Source: Flavobacterium amnicola
GTDB lineage: Bacteria; Bacteroidota; Bacteroidia; Flavobacteriales; Flavobacteriaceae
Assembly (NCBI RefSeq): GCF_004122165.1
Contig: NZ_SBKO01000001.1
Location: 248,001 to 312,000 of the forward strand
Reading direction: 5' to 3'
DNA length: 64,000 nt
The notes under the pieces are model-generated. The model was not told where the DNA came from and ran no database searches. It was given only the letters and a program-made list of their open reading frames with translations. The first letter of the stretch is position 1. Each line of letters opens with the position of its first letter. Below, piece by piece: positions 37,545 to 46,795 of the stretch. Position numbers and translations under genes: made by a program.

Positions 37545-37600
37545 GCCATTCCTTTTGTCATTTCAAATATTATTTAGACATTTGTCTAAATATCTAAATT

Positions 37601-37855
37601 ATGGATTCCATTTTTAAAGCCTTGAACGATGAAACCCGGAGAGGCATTTTAGAATTACTTCGACAGAAGGACTTATCAGCAGGTGAAATAGCCGATGAAT
37701 TTCACATTTCAAAACCCAGCATTTCGCATCATCTCGATATTTTAAAAAGAGCCGACTTAGTCAGCAGCGAAAAAAAAGGACAATTTATTGTCTATTCGCT
37801 CAACACTACCATCGTAGATGATATTATAAAATGGATAATCACTTTAAAAAAATAA
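37601..37855 (+). CDS. sdpR: ArsR/SdpR-family transcriptional repressor
   Basis: An 84-residue winged-helix regulator (IFKALNDETRRGILELLRQ, then LSAGEIADEFHISKPSISHHLDILKRADLV) with no metal-binding cysteines, which fits the SdpR autorepressor group rather than the metal sensors. It is followed 2 bp later by an SdpI-like gene, the classical sdpR-sdpI pair. In Bacillus subtilis SdpI sequesters SdpR at the membrane when the SDP toxin binds. Whether that loop works here is inference. No toxin gene is present. Confidence 0.85.
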   Translation: MDSIFKALNDETRRGILELLRQKDLSAGEIADEFHISKPSISHHLDILKRADLVSSEKKGQFIVYSLNTTIVDDIIKWIITLKK

Positions 37856-37857
37856 TC

Positions 37858-38493
37858 ATGGACAAAATTAAAAAAGAATTCCCTTACCTAAGTATTGCAA
37901 TCTTACCTTCAATTTATTTGGCTTATATATGGAACAAACTACCCGAAAAAGCACCCATGCACATGCAACTCAATGGTGAAGTAGATCGCTGGGGCAATAA
38001 ATCGGAATTACTATTTATGATCTTTATCCTGACCGGATTTATGTATTTACTTCTTCTCTTTTTACCCAAAATAGACCCCAAAAAAAACATACAAAACATG
38101 GGCAAAAAATTCGATTCACTCCGATTAATAATTACAGTTTTTCTATCTGTTTTGGCCATCTATATTTTATACTCTATTCAGAACCCAAATACAAAACCCA
38201 CGTTACTATTTCCACTTGTTGGTTTACTAATAGCTTTTTCCGGAAATTATATGAAAACCATAAAACCTAATTATTTTATGGGCATCAGAACTCCGTGGAC
38301 ATTAGAAAACGAAGAGGTTTGGAAAAAAACACATTTGCTTGGAGGAAAACTTTGGTTTATTGGAGGAATATTAATGACCTTAACCTTTTTCCTAGAACCT
38401 CAATTGCAGTTTTATACTTTTATGAGCATTGTTGTCGTTATCAGTATTATCCCTATCGTTTACTCCTATTTAGAATTCAAAAAACAAAAATAA
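37858..38493 (+). CDS. sdpI: SdpI-like integral membrane (immunity) protein
   Basis: A 211-residue membrane protein with about six helices: an N-terminal DUF1648-type segment (PYLSIAILPSIYLAYIW, then PMHMQLNGEVDRWG), and a C-terminal SdpI domain with NYFMGIRTPWTLENEEVWKKTH, the conserved signature. In B. subtilis SdpI is immunity protein and co-sensor for the SDP toxin. The ATG at 37858 is chosen; the frame opens earlier inside sdpR. Downstream lies a serine hydrolase gene 4 bp away, probably in the same operon. Confidence 0.85.
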   Translation: MDKIKKEFPYLSIAILPSIYLAYIWNKLPEKAPMHMQLNGEVDRWGNKSELLFMIFILTGFMYLLLLFLPKIDPKKNIQNMGKKFDSLRLIITVFLSVLAIYILYSIQNPNTKPTLLFPLVGLLIAFSGNYMKTIKPNYFMGIRTPWTLENEEVWKKTHLLGGKLWFIGGILMTLTFFLEPQLQFYTFMSIVVVISIIPIVYSYLEFKKQK

Positions 38494-38497
38494 AAAC

Positions 38498-39808
38498 ATG
38501 AAAAAACTATTTCTCCTACTTATCGTATTACTTTCTTTAAGTACAACAGCACAAGACAACAAACGACTTACTAAAATTGATAGTTTGTTGACTTATTTAA
38601 ACAATAATAATAAATTCATGGGGCAATTGAGCATTCGTGAAGGAGACAAAGTAATTTTTGAAAAAGCGTATGGATATGCCGATACTGAAACCAATCTTAA
38701 AGCGAATGGTCAAACCAAGTACAAAATTGGTTCTATCAGTAAAACGTTTACCGCAGTGATGATTATGCAGCTTATTGAAGAAAAGAAGTTAAAACTGGAG
38801 ACCCAATTAGCCAAATATTACCCACAAGTGAAAAATGCCGAAAAAATAACCATTCATAATTTATTACACCACCGCACAGGTATTGTTGATTATTTGAATG
38901 CCGATTCGACTACTGTGCCGACAAAAAACTATTCGAAAGAAGAAATGATAGGCAAAATTTCGAATTACAACTCCTTGTTTGAACCCAATTCGAAATACGA
39001 ATACAGTAATTCCAATTACTATATCTTAGGCAGAATTATCGAAGATGTGACTAAAAAAACGTACGCCGAAAATCTTGAAAACAGAATTATTAAAAAAGCA
39101 CAACTGCAAAACACCTTACTTTCACCAAAAGTAGATACAAAGAACAACGAAAGTTATTCTTATAATTTCTTAGACGATCAATGGACAAAAATTAACGAAT
39201 GGGACATGTCGTTAGCTTTTGGAGCAGGTGACATTGTTTCGACATCTTCTGATTTGACAAAATTTTTTCATGCACTATTTAGCGGAATACTAGTCAAAAA
39301 AACGTCTTTAGACGAAATGACCAAGTTAGAACAATCCTATGGAAAAGGATTACTTACCCTTCCTTTTGGAGAGCGTAAATTTTATGGTCATACGGGAGGA
39401 ATTGAAGGCTTCCGATCGGTTATAGGGTATTATCCGGCAGAAAAATTAGGAGTTTCTTTAATCGTGAACGGAGATAATTTTAACCGTAACGACATTATGA
39501 TTGGGGTTTTGAGTATTTATTACAAAATGCCGTATCAATTTCCGAACCTTGTATCTATTAAAGTGAAACCGGAAATTTTAAATGGGTATGCGGGCGTGTA
39601 TTCTTCGGCACAATTGCCAATTAAAATTACGATTAGAAATAAAAATGGTGAAATGGAAGCGCAAGGGACAGGTCAAAACGCCTTCACTTTAAATGCCATA
39701 AACGAAACTACTTTTGTTTTTGATGCCGCCAGTATTAAATTGATTTTTAAAGACAAAAACATGACTTTAAAACAAGGTGGTGCCGAATATTTATTTACTA
39801 AAGATTAA
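38498..39808 (+). CDS. Exported serine hydrolase, class C beta-lactamase/PBP-like
   Basis: A 436-residue protein with signal peptide (ends STTAQ). The active-site motifs of the penicillin-binding fold are present: S79-x-x-K82 in GSISKTF, YSNSNYY (Y-x-N), and HTGGIEGF as the third motif. The C-terminal ~100 residues form a small beta domain often fused to such enzymes. It may act as an esterase, a D-aminopeptidase or an altered PBP; beta-lactam hydrolysis is not implied. It follows sdpI directly. Its 3' end overlaps the convergent LacI-type gene by 4 bp. Confidence 0.88.
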   Translation: MKKLFLLLIVLLSLSTTAQDNKRLTKIDSLLTYLNNNNKFMGQLSIREGDKVIFEKAYGYADTETNLKANGQTKYKIGSISKTFTAVMIMQLIEEKKLKLETQLAKYYPQVKNAEKITIHNLLHHRTGIVDYLNADSTTVPTKNYSKEEMIGKISNYNSLFEPNSKYEYSNSNYYILGRIIEDVTKKTYAENLENRIIKKAQLQNTLLSPKVDTKNNESYSYNFLDDQWTKINEWDMSLAFGAGDIVSTSSDLTKFFHALFSGILVKKTSLDEMTKLEQSYGKGLLTLPFGERKFYGHTGGIEGFRSVIGYYPAEKLGVSLIVNGDNFNRNDIMIGVLSIYYKMPYQFPNLVSIKVKPEILNGYAGVYSSAQLPIKITIRNKNGEMEAQGTGQNAFTLNAINETTFVFDAASIKLIFKDKNMTLKQGGAEYLFTKD

Positions 39809-40830
39809 TTGGGTTTTCGAACAGAATCTCGGTAACGCAACTCCGTTTTTATAACGGTTGTTTTATAACTGTTCTTTTCGGCTTTATTTTCGATGCGTTC
39901 AATCAATAGTTTGGCTGCTTCAGCACCGATTTCTGGTCCGTGCTGACTGATGGTAGCCAAACTTGGCGTCAATCGGCGTGACCAGGCACCATCAGCAAAA
40001 CCCACCATTGACAACTCATCTGGGATTTTAATTCCCTTTTTAACTGCCAATTTCATGGCCAAAGTCGACGCGTGCTCGTCTAAAGCAAAAATACCGTCGA
40101 CTTTAATGTTGTCAATTAAATTCGCTAGCTTCACATCAAATTCTGCAACATCATTTACGGCAATAATTAAATCATTATCTACCGCAATTCTATTTACTTT
40201 CAAAGTATCCAAATAACCATTGATACGAAGTTGCGAGACACTTAAATTGGCTTCACAGGTTAACAAAGCGATACGTTGACAACCTGAAGTAATTAAATGT
40301 TGTGTGGCATGTACCGCCGAATCATAATCGTCAACTACCACTTTATCACAATCAACACTATCAGAAATTCGGTCAAACATGACAATCGGAATTCCTTCTC
40401 GAATTACTTCTTTAAAATGGGACGTTTCATTTTTCTTTTGCGTCTCTTCTGCAATAGATAAGATAAAACCATCGACTGTACCGTTGCTCAACAAATCCAT
40501 CGCCTGTTTCTCTTTGGTAAACGATTCATTCGAAATATAGGTAATCACGTTATAGCCTTTAGCATTCGCAAATTTTTCGATTCCGCTAAAAACCTTGGCA
40601 AAAAAAGGATTCAATATATTCGGAATAATCACCCCTATCGTATTAGTGCGCTGTCTCTTTAGGTTTTGCGCCATACTATTGGGTTTGTAATTGCTCAGTT
40701 TTGCAAATTCTTTGATCTTTGTTTTGGTTTCTTCACCAATTTCGGGACTATCTGACAACGCTTTGGAAACCGTAGAAACAGAATATCCTAATTGAATTGC
40801 AATTTGCTTTAACGTTGGTTTTGATTTCAT
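39805..40830 (-). CDS. LacI-family transcriptional regulator
   Basis: A 341-residue regulator with an N-terminal helix-turn-helix (TLKQIAIQLGYSVSTVSKAL), the hinge (NSMAQNLKRQRTNTIGVIIP) and a periplasmic-binding-protein-like sensor domain (about 60-335) ending LRYRDSVRKP. Such regulators normally control sugar use. The only neighbour on the same strand is the CBM9-DUF5916 gene 61 bp upstream, so no clear target or inducer can be named. Its stop overlaps the serine hydrolase stop. Confidence 0.92.
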   Translation of the reverse strand: MKSKPTLKQIAIQLGYSVSTVSKALSDSPEIGEETKTKIKEFAKLSNYKPNSMAQNLKRQRTNTIGVIIPNILNPFFAKVFSGIEKFANAKGYNVITYISNESFTKEKQAMDLLSNGTVDGFILSIAEETQKKNETSHFKEVIREGIPIVMFDRISDSVDCDKVVVDDYDSAVHATQHLITSGCQRIALLTCEANLSVSQLRINGYLDTLKVNRIAVDNDLIIAVNDVAEFDVKLANLIDNIKVDGIFALDEHASTLAMKLAVKKGIKIPDELSMVGFADGAWSRRLTPSLATISQHGPEIGAEAAKLLIERIENKAEKNSYKTTVIKTELRYRDSVRKPN

Positions 40831-40891
40831 GAAAACACTCGATTGAAGTGTAAAAGTAATTATTAATCTGTAAAATTATGGCTTTAAGCCT

Positions 40892-43525
40892 TTACAAAAC
40901 AAATCGGTAGGTGGCTTTTATCAGAAAAATGTTTTCCGGTTTTTTATCTAATATCTGCGAATCCAAACCTCTGAATAAATCGGCTTTTGGATCAGCCAGA
41001 CCATTCATTCCTTGCGACCAAACTAAAAACAATTCGGAACCCGGAATGTATTCCCAACGCACTACTAAATTCGAACGAAATTGTACTTCCGAAAAATCAG
41101 GATTGGCAATCTGATAATCGACCACACCATTACTATCTTCATCTACTAAATAAGAATCGGAAGCTATATCAAAACCAATTTGTGTGGGATTATAAAAAGC
41201 AACTCGGTCTTTATAATTATGAGCGGTAGGATTTGTAATACTATTAAATGATTTATATAATCCTCGTGATATAAAAGGCTGCCCATAATACTGAATGGTT
41301 AAATTCGGATTGATACTATAATCCAAACGCAGTGTTGCACTTAATGTGTTTTGCTCCAAATTAGCAGTGATGTACCTTTTTTGAGTACCATAATCCACTT
41401 CGGTTACATATTGTGTTTTGTTTTTATTGATATTATAATTCGGACTCAAAGAAAAAGTAAAAGCATTAAAAGGTTGATAGGTAAATCCAGAATCAAACTC
41501 TAAATAAGAAAACGAATTCTCTTTTCCTGACGATGAATACACTCCGAAATTATAGCGGAATTTTTTTCGAGAATCGGAATTGATATGAACGTATTTGAAC
41601 ACTTCTTCTGAAAAACGAAATCGTGGACCACCTCTTAAAATAGTGTTCGAATAAACAAAGGGCTTATAGACCACTTCCGAATTTACATTCCAATTGTTTT
41701 TGAAATTGATATTGGTATTGATTCCTGTTTGAAGTCGGTTAAAATTTCCTTCAAAATCAAACGCCGTAAACTGATTAAAGCCAACATTAATTTTTCTAAA
41801 ACTTCCAAAAGGTTTTAAGCTTTGATAATACAACCCACTAGTCTGTTTCATTTCATCGGCTTGTCTTAAAAATCCAATATCATTGATTTCCAATTCTGGT
41901 GAACGCCACATGAAGGCACCATTATATCGCCAATGTCCTTCGCTCGATTTCCCTATTTGAATTTTACCTCCAGTTCCACTTAAGGATGTTTTATTCGGAT
42001 CCACATCCACATGACTGGCATCTACTCGTTGAAACAAGTGCGTCAAGGATTGTTGTGTTAAGGCTATTGCCTCTTTACTTCCGTTAACATGGCTGGCAAC
42101 AAAATTTCCGTTAAGGAAATATTTTCGGTTCTTCCAATTGTGTTGGAAATCGATACCGCCCGTTAACGCAGATTTTCTAAGGAAATTCAACTCTCCATTT
42201 TCCAAATTTCGTATTGTCGAAGTAACGATCGTACCAATATAACTATTTCTATTATTGAAATCCTTTTGCGCACGTGCTACAAAATAATTGGTCATCGGTT
42301 CTACAATTTCTTTTCTGCTGGTCATACCATCCGAAATTTTAGCGTGCTCTTTATCGGTAACTGTTTCTAAAACACCCAAGGACCATCCATTTTTAGTTTT
42401 TCCACTAAACTTGGCGGCACCTAAAATGGTAGTATTGGTTGGTTTTTTCGCAAATTCACCACTTCCTAAGTTCACGAATCCTTGCGGACTTCTTCCAATT
42501 CTGCGGGAATAAAACACATTATCCGAACCATCGGCAAAAGCAAAATCGAAAATATTCTTGTTTTCCACAAAAAAAGGCCGTTGTTCTCGAAAGAAAATCT
42601 GAAAACCATCCAAAGCAATCGCAGCTGGATCGGCTTCCACCTGACCAAAATCAGGATTGATGGTCAAATCTAAGGTCAAGTCATTTGTAATACCAATTTT
42701 AGCATCTACGCCCCCATTTATTTTTTCATCATTCCCAGTTCGAAATGGATTGCCTTCTTCCTTTTGATAAGTTTCCGCTTGGGCCACCATAAATGGCTGA
42801 ATTTCTAATTGTTTCTGAGGTTCAATTCCTTTCAAACCTCTTAATTCTCCAAACTGACTTACCCAACCTGGAGCGTCTTGCGGAATTCTTTGCCAAACGG
42901 ATCGTTCTTCGGCTCTGAAAAATCGACGTTGCACCTGAATACCCCATACTTGTTCCTCAGCATTTCCGAATTTTAATTGGCTAAACGGAATTTTTAATTC
43001 GGCCGTCCAACCTTCTTCGTCAATATTGGTTTTAAGAAACCAAATGGGATTCCAACTTCCGTCCCACATATTTCCATTATTGGATATAAATTCATCTCCT
43101 TTTACACCAGAAACCGACGAAGTAAAGGAAAATCCGGTTCTTTTATCGTTGTAACTATCAATATTGACTTCTACCCAATCGCCTTCAAACCCGTCTCTTC
43201 TGGAAAGTCTTTTTACAATATCTTTCGGGCTTTTATCATAGCATCTAAAAGCCAAATAAAGATATTTTTTATCATACATGATTTTGAACTTGGTTTGTTC
43301 GGTTGGAGCGGTATTTTCATCGGGTTCGCGTTCCAAAAAGTCACCGGTCCACTCTACAGTTTCCCAGCTTTTATCATCCAACTTTCCATCAATTTCAGGC
43401 GCAGGTTGATCTTCAATACTTTTAGTGGTATAAACTCTTTTCTCAATATTTCCTGAATTTTGACCAAAAGTGACGCCACACATAAAGGAAAAAATTACAA
43501 TTACAACTCTTGTATTCGTCACCAT
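40892..43525 (-). CDS. Exported CBM9-like domain protein with DUF5916 outer-membrane domain
   Basis: An 877-residue protein with a signal peptide (ends GVTFGQ). Residues about 30-230 form a carbohydrate-binding family 9-like beta domain (PAPEIDGKLDDKSWETVEW, YDKKYLYLAFRCYD, WTAELKIPFSQLKFG). The rest is a DUF5916-type region rich in alternating beta-strands (DLTINPDFGQVEADP, FFREQRPFFVEN, YSRRIGRSP) ending in TYRFVL, a barrel-like terminus. It probably sits in the outer membrane. Many flavobacterial genomes have several copies; the substrate is unknown. Confidence 0.87.
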   Translation of the reverse strand: MVTNTRVVIVIFSFMCGVTFGQNSGNIEKRVYTTKSIEDQPAPEIDGKLDDKSWETVEWTGDFLEREPDENTAPTEQTKFKIMYDKKYLYLAFRCYDKSPKDIVKRLSRRDGFEGDWVEVNIDSYNDKRTGFSFTSSVSGVKGDEFISNNGNMWDGSWNPIWFLKTNIDEEGWTAELKIPFSQLKFGNAEEQVWGIQVQRRFFRAEERSVWQRIPQDAPGWVSQFGELRGLKGIEPQKQLEIQPFMVAQAETYQKEEGNPFRTGNDEKINGGVDAKIGITNDLTLDLTINPDFGQVEADPAAIALDGFQIFFREQRPFFVENKNIFDFAFADGSDNVFYSRRIGRSPQGFVNLGSGEFAKKPTNTTILGAAKFSGKTKNGWSLGVLETVTDKEHAKISDGMTSRKEIVEPMTNYFVARAQKDFNNRNSYIGTIVTSTIRNLENGELNFLRKSALTGGIDFQHNWKNRKYFLNGNFVASHVNGSKEAIALTQQSLTHLFQRVDASHVDVDPNKTSLSGTGGKIQIGKSSEGHWRYNGAFMWRSPELEINDIGFLRQADEMKQTSGLYYQSLKPFGSFRKINVGFNQFTAFDFEGNFNRLQTGINTNINFKNNWNVNSEVVYKPFVYSNTILRGGPRFRFSEEVFKYVHINSDSRKKFRYNFGVYSSSGKENSFSYLEFDSGFTYQPFNAFTFSLSPNYNINKNKTQYVTEVDYGTQKRYITANLEQNTLSATLRLDYSINPNLTIQYYGQPFISRGLYKSFNSITNPTAHNYKDRVAFYNPTQIGFDIASDSYLVDEDSNGVVDYQIANPDFSEVQFRSNLVVRWEYIPGSELFLVWSQGMNGLADPKADLFRGLDSQILDKKPENIFLIKATYRFVL

Positions 43526-43724
43526 AAACTGAAAGCTAAATAAAAACGTATTAAAATTACTGTTAAAGTCAGAGAGTATAAGCGGTTTTAAACTTTAATT
43601 AACAATTTTAACTCATAAGTCAAACCCAGTGCATAACGAATGACTCCAAAAAGCAAAAAATACGATCAGAATTTTCTTCATTAAGCAATTGAAATTCAAT
43701 ATTCAAAGAATTTTTCAAAACCTT

Positions 43725-43755
43725 TTTGCTTTATTAATAAATAATTGTACTTTTG
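43725..43755 (+). promoter_or_regulatory. Promoter of rplM-rpsI
   Basis: TTTG (43725-43728), exactly 19 bp, then TACTTTTG (43748-43755): a full Bacteroidota promoter. CACTCC follows. The leader holds a small inverted repeat TCCC-TTAATT-GGGA that might matter for ribosomal-protein feedback. The rest of the 43526-43724 gap shows nothing distinct. Confidence 0.75.
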
Positions 43756-43801
43756 CACTCCCTTAATTGGGAATGGAATGTTTAATTAAAAAGTAATTAT
43801 T

Positions 43802-44257
43802 GTGAACACATTAAGCTACAAGACAGTATCAGCCAACAAAGCTACCGTTCAAAAGGAATGGATCGTTGTTGACGCTGAAGGTCATAACTTAGGTCGTCTT
43901 GCTTCAAAAGTTGCGATGCTTTTAAGAGGTAAGTACAAGCCAAGTTATACACCGCACGTGGACTGTGGAGATAACGTAATTGTTATCAACGCAGAAAAAA
44001 TCAACCTAACAGGTAACAAACTAGAGGAGAAAACGTACGTTCGCCACACAGGTTACCCAGGAGGACAAAGATTCTTAACTGCTAAAGTAATGCAACAAAA
44101 AAACCCTGCATTATTAGTAGAGAAAGCAATCAAAGGAATGCTACCTAAAAACAAATTGGGTGCTGAGTTATTCCGTAATTTAAATGTAAATGTAGGTCCA
44201 GAGCACAAACAAGGCGCTCAAAAACCTAAAACCGTTAATCTAAACGATCTTAAGTAA
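43802..44257 (+). CDS. rplM: 50S ribosomal protein L13
   Basis: Early-assembly protein of the large subunit. The 151-residue protein matches L13 throughout: KEWIVVDAEGHNLGRLASKV, LRGKYKPSYTPHVDCGDNV, the VINAEKINLTG segment and VEKAIKGMLPKNKLG. The start codon appears to be GTG, fixed by the family N-terminus. The gene shares one base with the rpsI start (TAATG), the conserved rplM-rpsI pair. Confidence 0.97.
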   Translation: MNTLSYKTVSANKATVQKEWIVVDAEGHNLGRLASKVAMLLRGKYKPSYTPHVDCGDNVIVINAEKINLTGNKLEEKTYVRHTGYPGGQRFLTAKVMQQKNPALLVEKAIKGMLPKNKLGAELFRNLNVNVGPEHKQGAQKPKTVNLNDLK

Positions 44258-44643
44258 TGGGAGTTATTCACAAAATCGGTAGAAGAAAATGTGCCGTGGC
44301 ACGTGTTTATGTATCTGAAGGTACAGGAACTATCACTGTAAACAAAAGAGCTTTTGCTACTTATTTCCCTACTGCTACTTTACAGTACAAAGTTTTGCAA
44401 CCAATGTCTATGACAGAAAATGCAACTAACTATGACGTAAAAATCAATGTATATGGTGGTGGTGCTACTGGACAAGCTGAGGCTGTTCGTATGGCTATCG
44501 CTCGTGCAATGTGCGAAGTAGGAGAAGGAAATAGAGCAATCTTAAAACCTGAAGGATTATTAACGAGAGACCCAAGAATGGTTGAACGTAAAAAATTCGG
44601 TCAGAAAAAAGCTCGTAAGAGATTCCAATTCTCGAAACGTTAA
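44257..44643 (+). CDS. rpsI: 30S ribosomal protein S9
   Basis: Small-subunit head protein whose C-terminal tail contacts P-site tRNA. The 128-residue protein has IGRRKCAVARVYVSEGTGTI, YGGGATGQAEAVRMAIARA and the basic tail GQKKARKRFQFSKR; the length is standard. Its ATG overlaps the rplM stop by one base. Confidence 0.98.
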   Translation: MGVIHKIGRRKCAVARVYVSEGTGTITVNKRAFATYFPTATLQYKVLQPMSMTENATNYDVKINVYGGGATGQAEAVRMAIARAMCEVGEGNRAILKPEGLLTRDPRMVERKKFGQKKARKRFQFSKR

Positions 44644-44682
44644 TATTTATTATTATTTATTAAAAACTAAGTTATTGTTGCT

Positions 44683-44756
44683 CTTTCTGCCGAGGCAGAA
44701 AATTAGTTTAGCATCTAAATGGTTAAGACCTGAGAAATCGCTACTTGATCATTGCT
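44683..44756 (+). promoter_or_regulatory. Possible structured leader of rpsB
   Basis: The rpsI-rpsB gap contains a clean 7-bp hairpin TTTCTGC-CGAG-GCAGAAA (44684-44701), then a stretch closed by TTAGCA (44706-44711) and TGCTAA (about 44754-44759). It may be an attenuator or an S2 feedback site; this is inference. Confidence 0.35.
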
Positions 44757-44784
44757 AATTCAACAGAACGTAAACTATTACAAA

Positions 44785-45543
44785 ATGGCAAATAAAATAG
44801 AAGTTAAAGACTTACTAGAAGCTGGTGTTCATTTCGGACACATGACTAGAAAATGGGACCCAAACATGGCTCCTTACATCTATATGGAGCGTAATGGTAT
44901 TCACATTATCAACCTATACAAAACAGCAGCAAAAATCGAAGAAGCGAACGAAGCTTTAAAGAAAATCGCTGCATCTGGTAGAAAAGTACTTTTCGTAGCT
45001 ACCAAAAAACAAGCTAAAGACATCGTTGCTGAAAAAGCAGCGGCTGCAAACATGCCTTACATCACTGAAAGATGGCCTGGTGGTATGTTAACTAACTTCG
45101 TTACTATCCGTAAAGCTGTTAAAAAAATGGCTTCTATCGACAGAATGAAGAAAGACGGAACATTTGATACTCTTTCTAAAAAAGAGAAATTACAAATTGA
45201 TCGTTTGCGTGCAAAATTAGAGAAAAACTTAGGTTCTATCTCTGATATGTCAAGATTACCTGCTGCGTTATTCGTAGTAGATATCAAAGCGGAACACATC
45301 GCAGTAAAAGAAGCTCAAAAATTAAACATTCCAGTTTTTGCAATGGTGGATACCAACTCTGACCCACGTCAAGTTGAGTATGTAATCCCTGCAAACGATG
45401 ATGCTTCAAAATCAATTGACAAAGTATTATCATTAGTTACTGCAGCTATCACTGAAGGTCTTGCAAACAGAACTTCAGATAAAGAAGTAGAAGCTACTGA
45501 AGAAGCAAAAGTTGAAACTACAACGGCTGCTTCAGAAGAATAA
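44785..45543 (+). CDS. rpsB: 30S ribosomal protein S2
   Basis: The 252-residue protein matches S2: LLEAGVHFGHMTRKWDPNMAPYIY, RWPGGMLTNFVTIR, the KIDRLRAKLEK-like coiled region and FAMVDTNSDPRQVEYVIPANDDA. The acidic C-terminal tail (KEVEATEEAKVETTTAASEE) is an extension common in this phylum. The ATG at 44785 is set by the family start MANKIEVKDLL. It precedes tsf as in most bacteria. Confidence 0.98.
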   Translation: MANKIEVKDLLEAGVHFGHMTRKWDPNMAPYIYMERNGIHIINLYKTAAKIEEANEALKKIAASGRKVLFVATKKQAKDIVAEKAAAANMPYITERWPGGMLTNFVTIRKAVKKMASIDRMKKDGTFDTLSKKEKLQIDRLRAKLEKNLGSISDMSRLPAALFVVDIKAEHIAVKEAQKLNIPVFAMVDTNSDPRQVEYVIPANDDASKSIDKVLSLVTAAITEGLANRTSDKEVEATEEAKVETTTAASEE

Positions 45544-45551
45544 ATAAAATT

Positions 45552-45631
45552 AAGTTCCAATCTCAAAATTCCAAATTCCAAAATTTTAGAAATAGAATTG
45601 GTGTTTGGGATTTGAGAGTTGGAATTTTTTC
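45552..45631. repeat. Long imperfect inverted repeat between rpsB and tsf
   Basis: Left arm TTCCAATCTCAAAATTCCAA (from 45554) and right arm, read on the opposite strand, TTCCAACTCTCAAATCCCAA (45605-45624), with a T-run after the right arm. It resembles the AATTCCAAATTCC dispersed elements of Flavobacterium intergenic DNA and could act as a partial terminator lowering tsf read-through. Confidence 0.6.
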
Positions 45632-45665
45632 CTTTTAAAAAACAACATTTAAAATTTAAAATACT

Positions 45666-46628
45666 ATGGCAACAATTACTGCTGCAGACGTAAATAAATT
45701 AAGACAAACTACAGGTGCCGGAATGATGGACTGTAAAAAAGCTTTAGTTGAAGCTGATGGGGATTTCGATAAAGCGATTCAAATCCTTAGAGAAAAAGGA
45801 CAAAAAGTGGCTGCTAACCGTTCTGACCGTGAGTCTTCTGAAGGAGCTGCTGTTTCTTTTATCAATGCTGACAACACAAGAGGCGCTATCATCACTTTAA
45901 ACTGCGAAACTGATTTCGTAGGTAAAAATGAAGCATTCGTAACGTTAGCTAAAGAATTAGTAGAAAAAGCAATCAACTTCTCTTCTAAAGAAGAATTTTT
46001 AGCTTCAGATTTCAACGGAATTACTGTGGCTGAAAAATTAATCGAGCAAACGGGTGTTATCGGTGAAAAAATCGAAATCGGTGGTTTTGAAATTTTAGAA
46101 GGCGCTTTCGTTGGATCTTATGTTCACGTAAACAAAATTGCAGCATTAACTGCAATTTCTGCACCAATTGCTAATGCTGACGTTTTAACAAAAGACATTT
46201 CTATGCAAGTGGCATCTATGGGAGCAGATACCTTATCTTACAAAGATTTTGACCCAGCTTTCGTAGAATCTGAACTTGCTGCTCGTATTGCAGTTATCGA
46301 AAAAGATAATGAAGAAGCAAAACGTTTAGGAAAAACGTTGAAAAATGTTCCTAAATATATTTCTTTCTCTCAATTAACAGAAGAAGTTTTAAAACAAGCG
46401 GAAGAAGATGCGAAAGCAGAATTAAAAGCAGAAGGCAAACCAGAACAAATTTGGGACAAAATTGTTCCAGGAAAAATTCAACGTTTCATCTCTGACAATA
46501 CTTCTTTAGATCAAGAAAGAGCTTTATTGGATCAAAACTTCATCAAAGATGACAGTAAAAAAGTAGGTGATTATGTTAAAGATTTCAACGTTGAAATTAC
46601 AGGTTTCAAAAGAGTTACTTTAGGATAA
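45666..46628 (+). CDS. tsf: Translation elongation factor Ts
   Basis: Guanine-nucleotide exchange factor for EF-Tu. The 320-residue protein opens with the UBA-like domain and signature KLRQTTGAGMMDCKKALVEADGDFDKAIQILREKG, followed by the core TLNCETDFVGKNEAF and a second core subdomain with the inserted coiled-coil region (about 220-275). The length fits the Bacteroidota form. It is followed by a strong terminator. Confidence 0.98.
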   Translation: MATITAADVNKLRQTTGAGMMDCKKALVEADGDFDKAIQILREKGQKVAANRSDRESSEGAAVSFINADNTRGAIITLNCETDFVGKNEAFVTLAKELVEKAINFSSKEEFLASDFNGITVAEKLIEQTGVIGEKIEIGGFEILEGAFVGSYVHVNKIAALTAISAPIANADVLTKDISMQVASMGADTLSYKDFDPAFVESELAARIAVIEKDNEEAKRLGKTLKNVPKYISFSQLTEEVLKQAEEDAKAELKAEGKPEQIWDKIVPGKIQRFISDNTSLDQERALLDQNFIKDDSKKVGDYVKDFNVEITGFKRVTLG

Positions 46629-46651
46629 TAACATCTTAAACTTATATATTA

Positions 46652-46687
46652 AATCCCGATTACATATTGTAATCGGGATTTTTTTAT
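46652..46687 (+). terminator. Terminator after tsf
   Basis: Stem AATCCCGATTACA / TGTAATCGGGATT followed by TTTTTT. Confidence 0.88.
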
Positions 46688-46756
46688 GTTTTTTCTTACA
46701 AAAAAAATTTAAAATCTAACTAAAATTAAGGATTGTTTCATACCATAATTTAATCC

Positions 46757-46764
46757 TATATTTG
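46757..46764 (+). promoter_or_regulatory. -7 promoter element of the exported-protein cluster
   Basis: TATATTTG, a perfect TAnnTTTG, 31 bp before the ATG at 46796. An ATTG lies about 21 bp upstream (46732-46735) as a possible -33. Confidence 0.5.
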
Positions 46765-46795
46765 TAAAGAACAAACTAACCCAAAACATTTGCAT

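Noticed and set aside
37858..39808. A beta-lactam resistance gene next to polA
   Set aside because: The serine hydrolase has SxxK and YxN motifs, but so do many esterases and peptidases; resistance is not supported by sequence alone.
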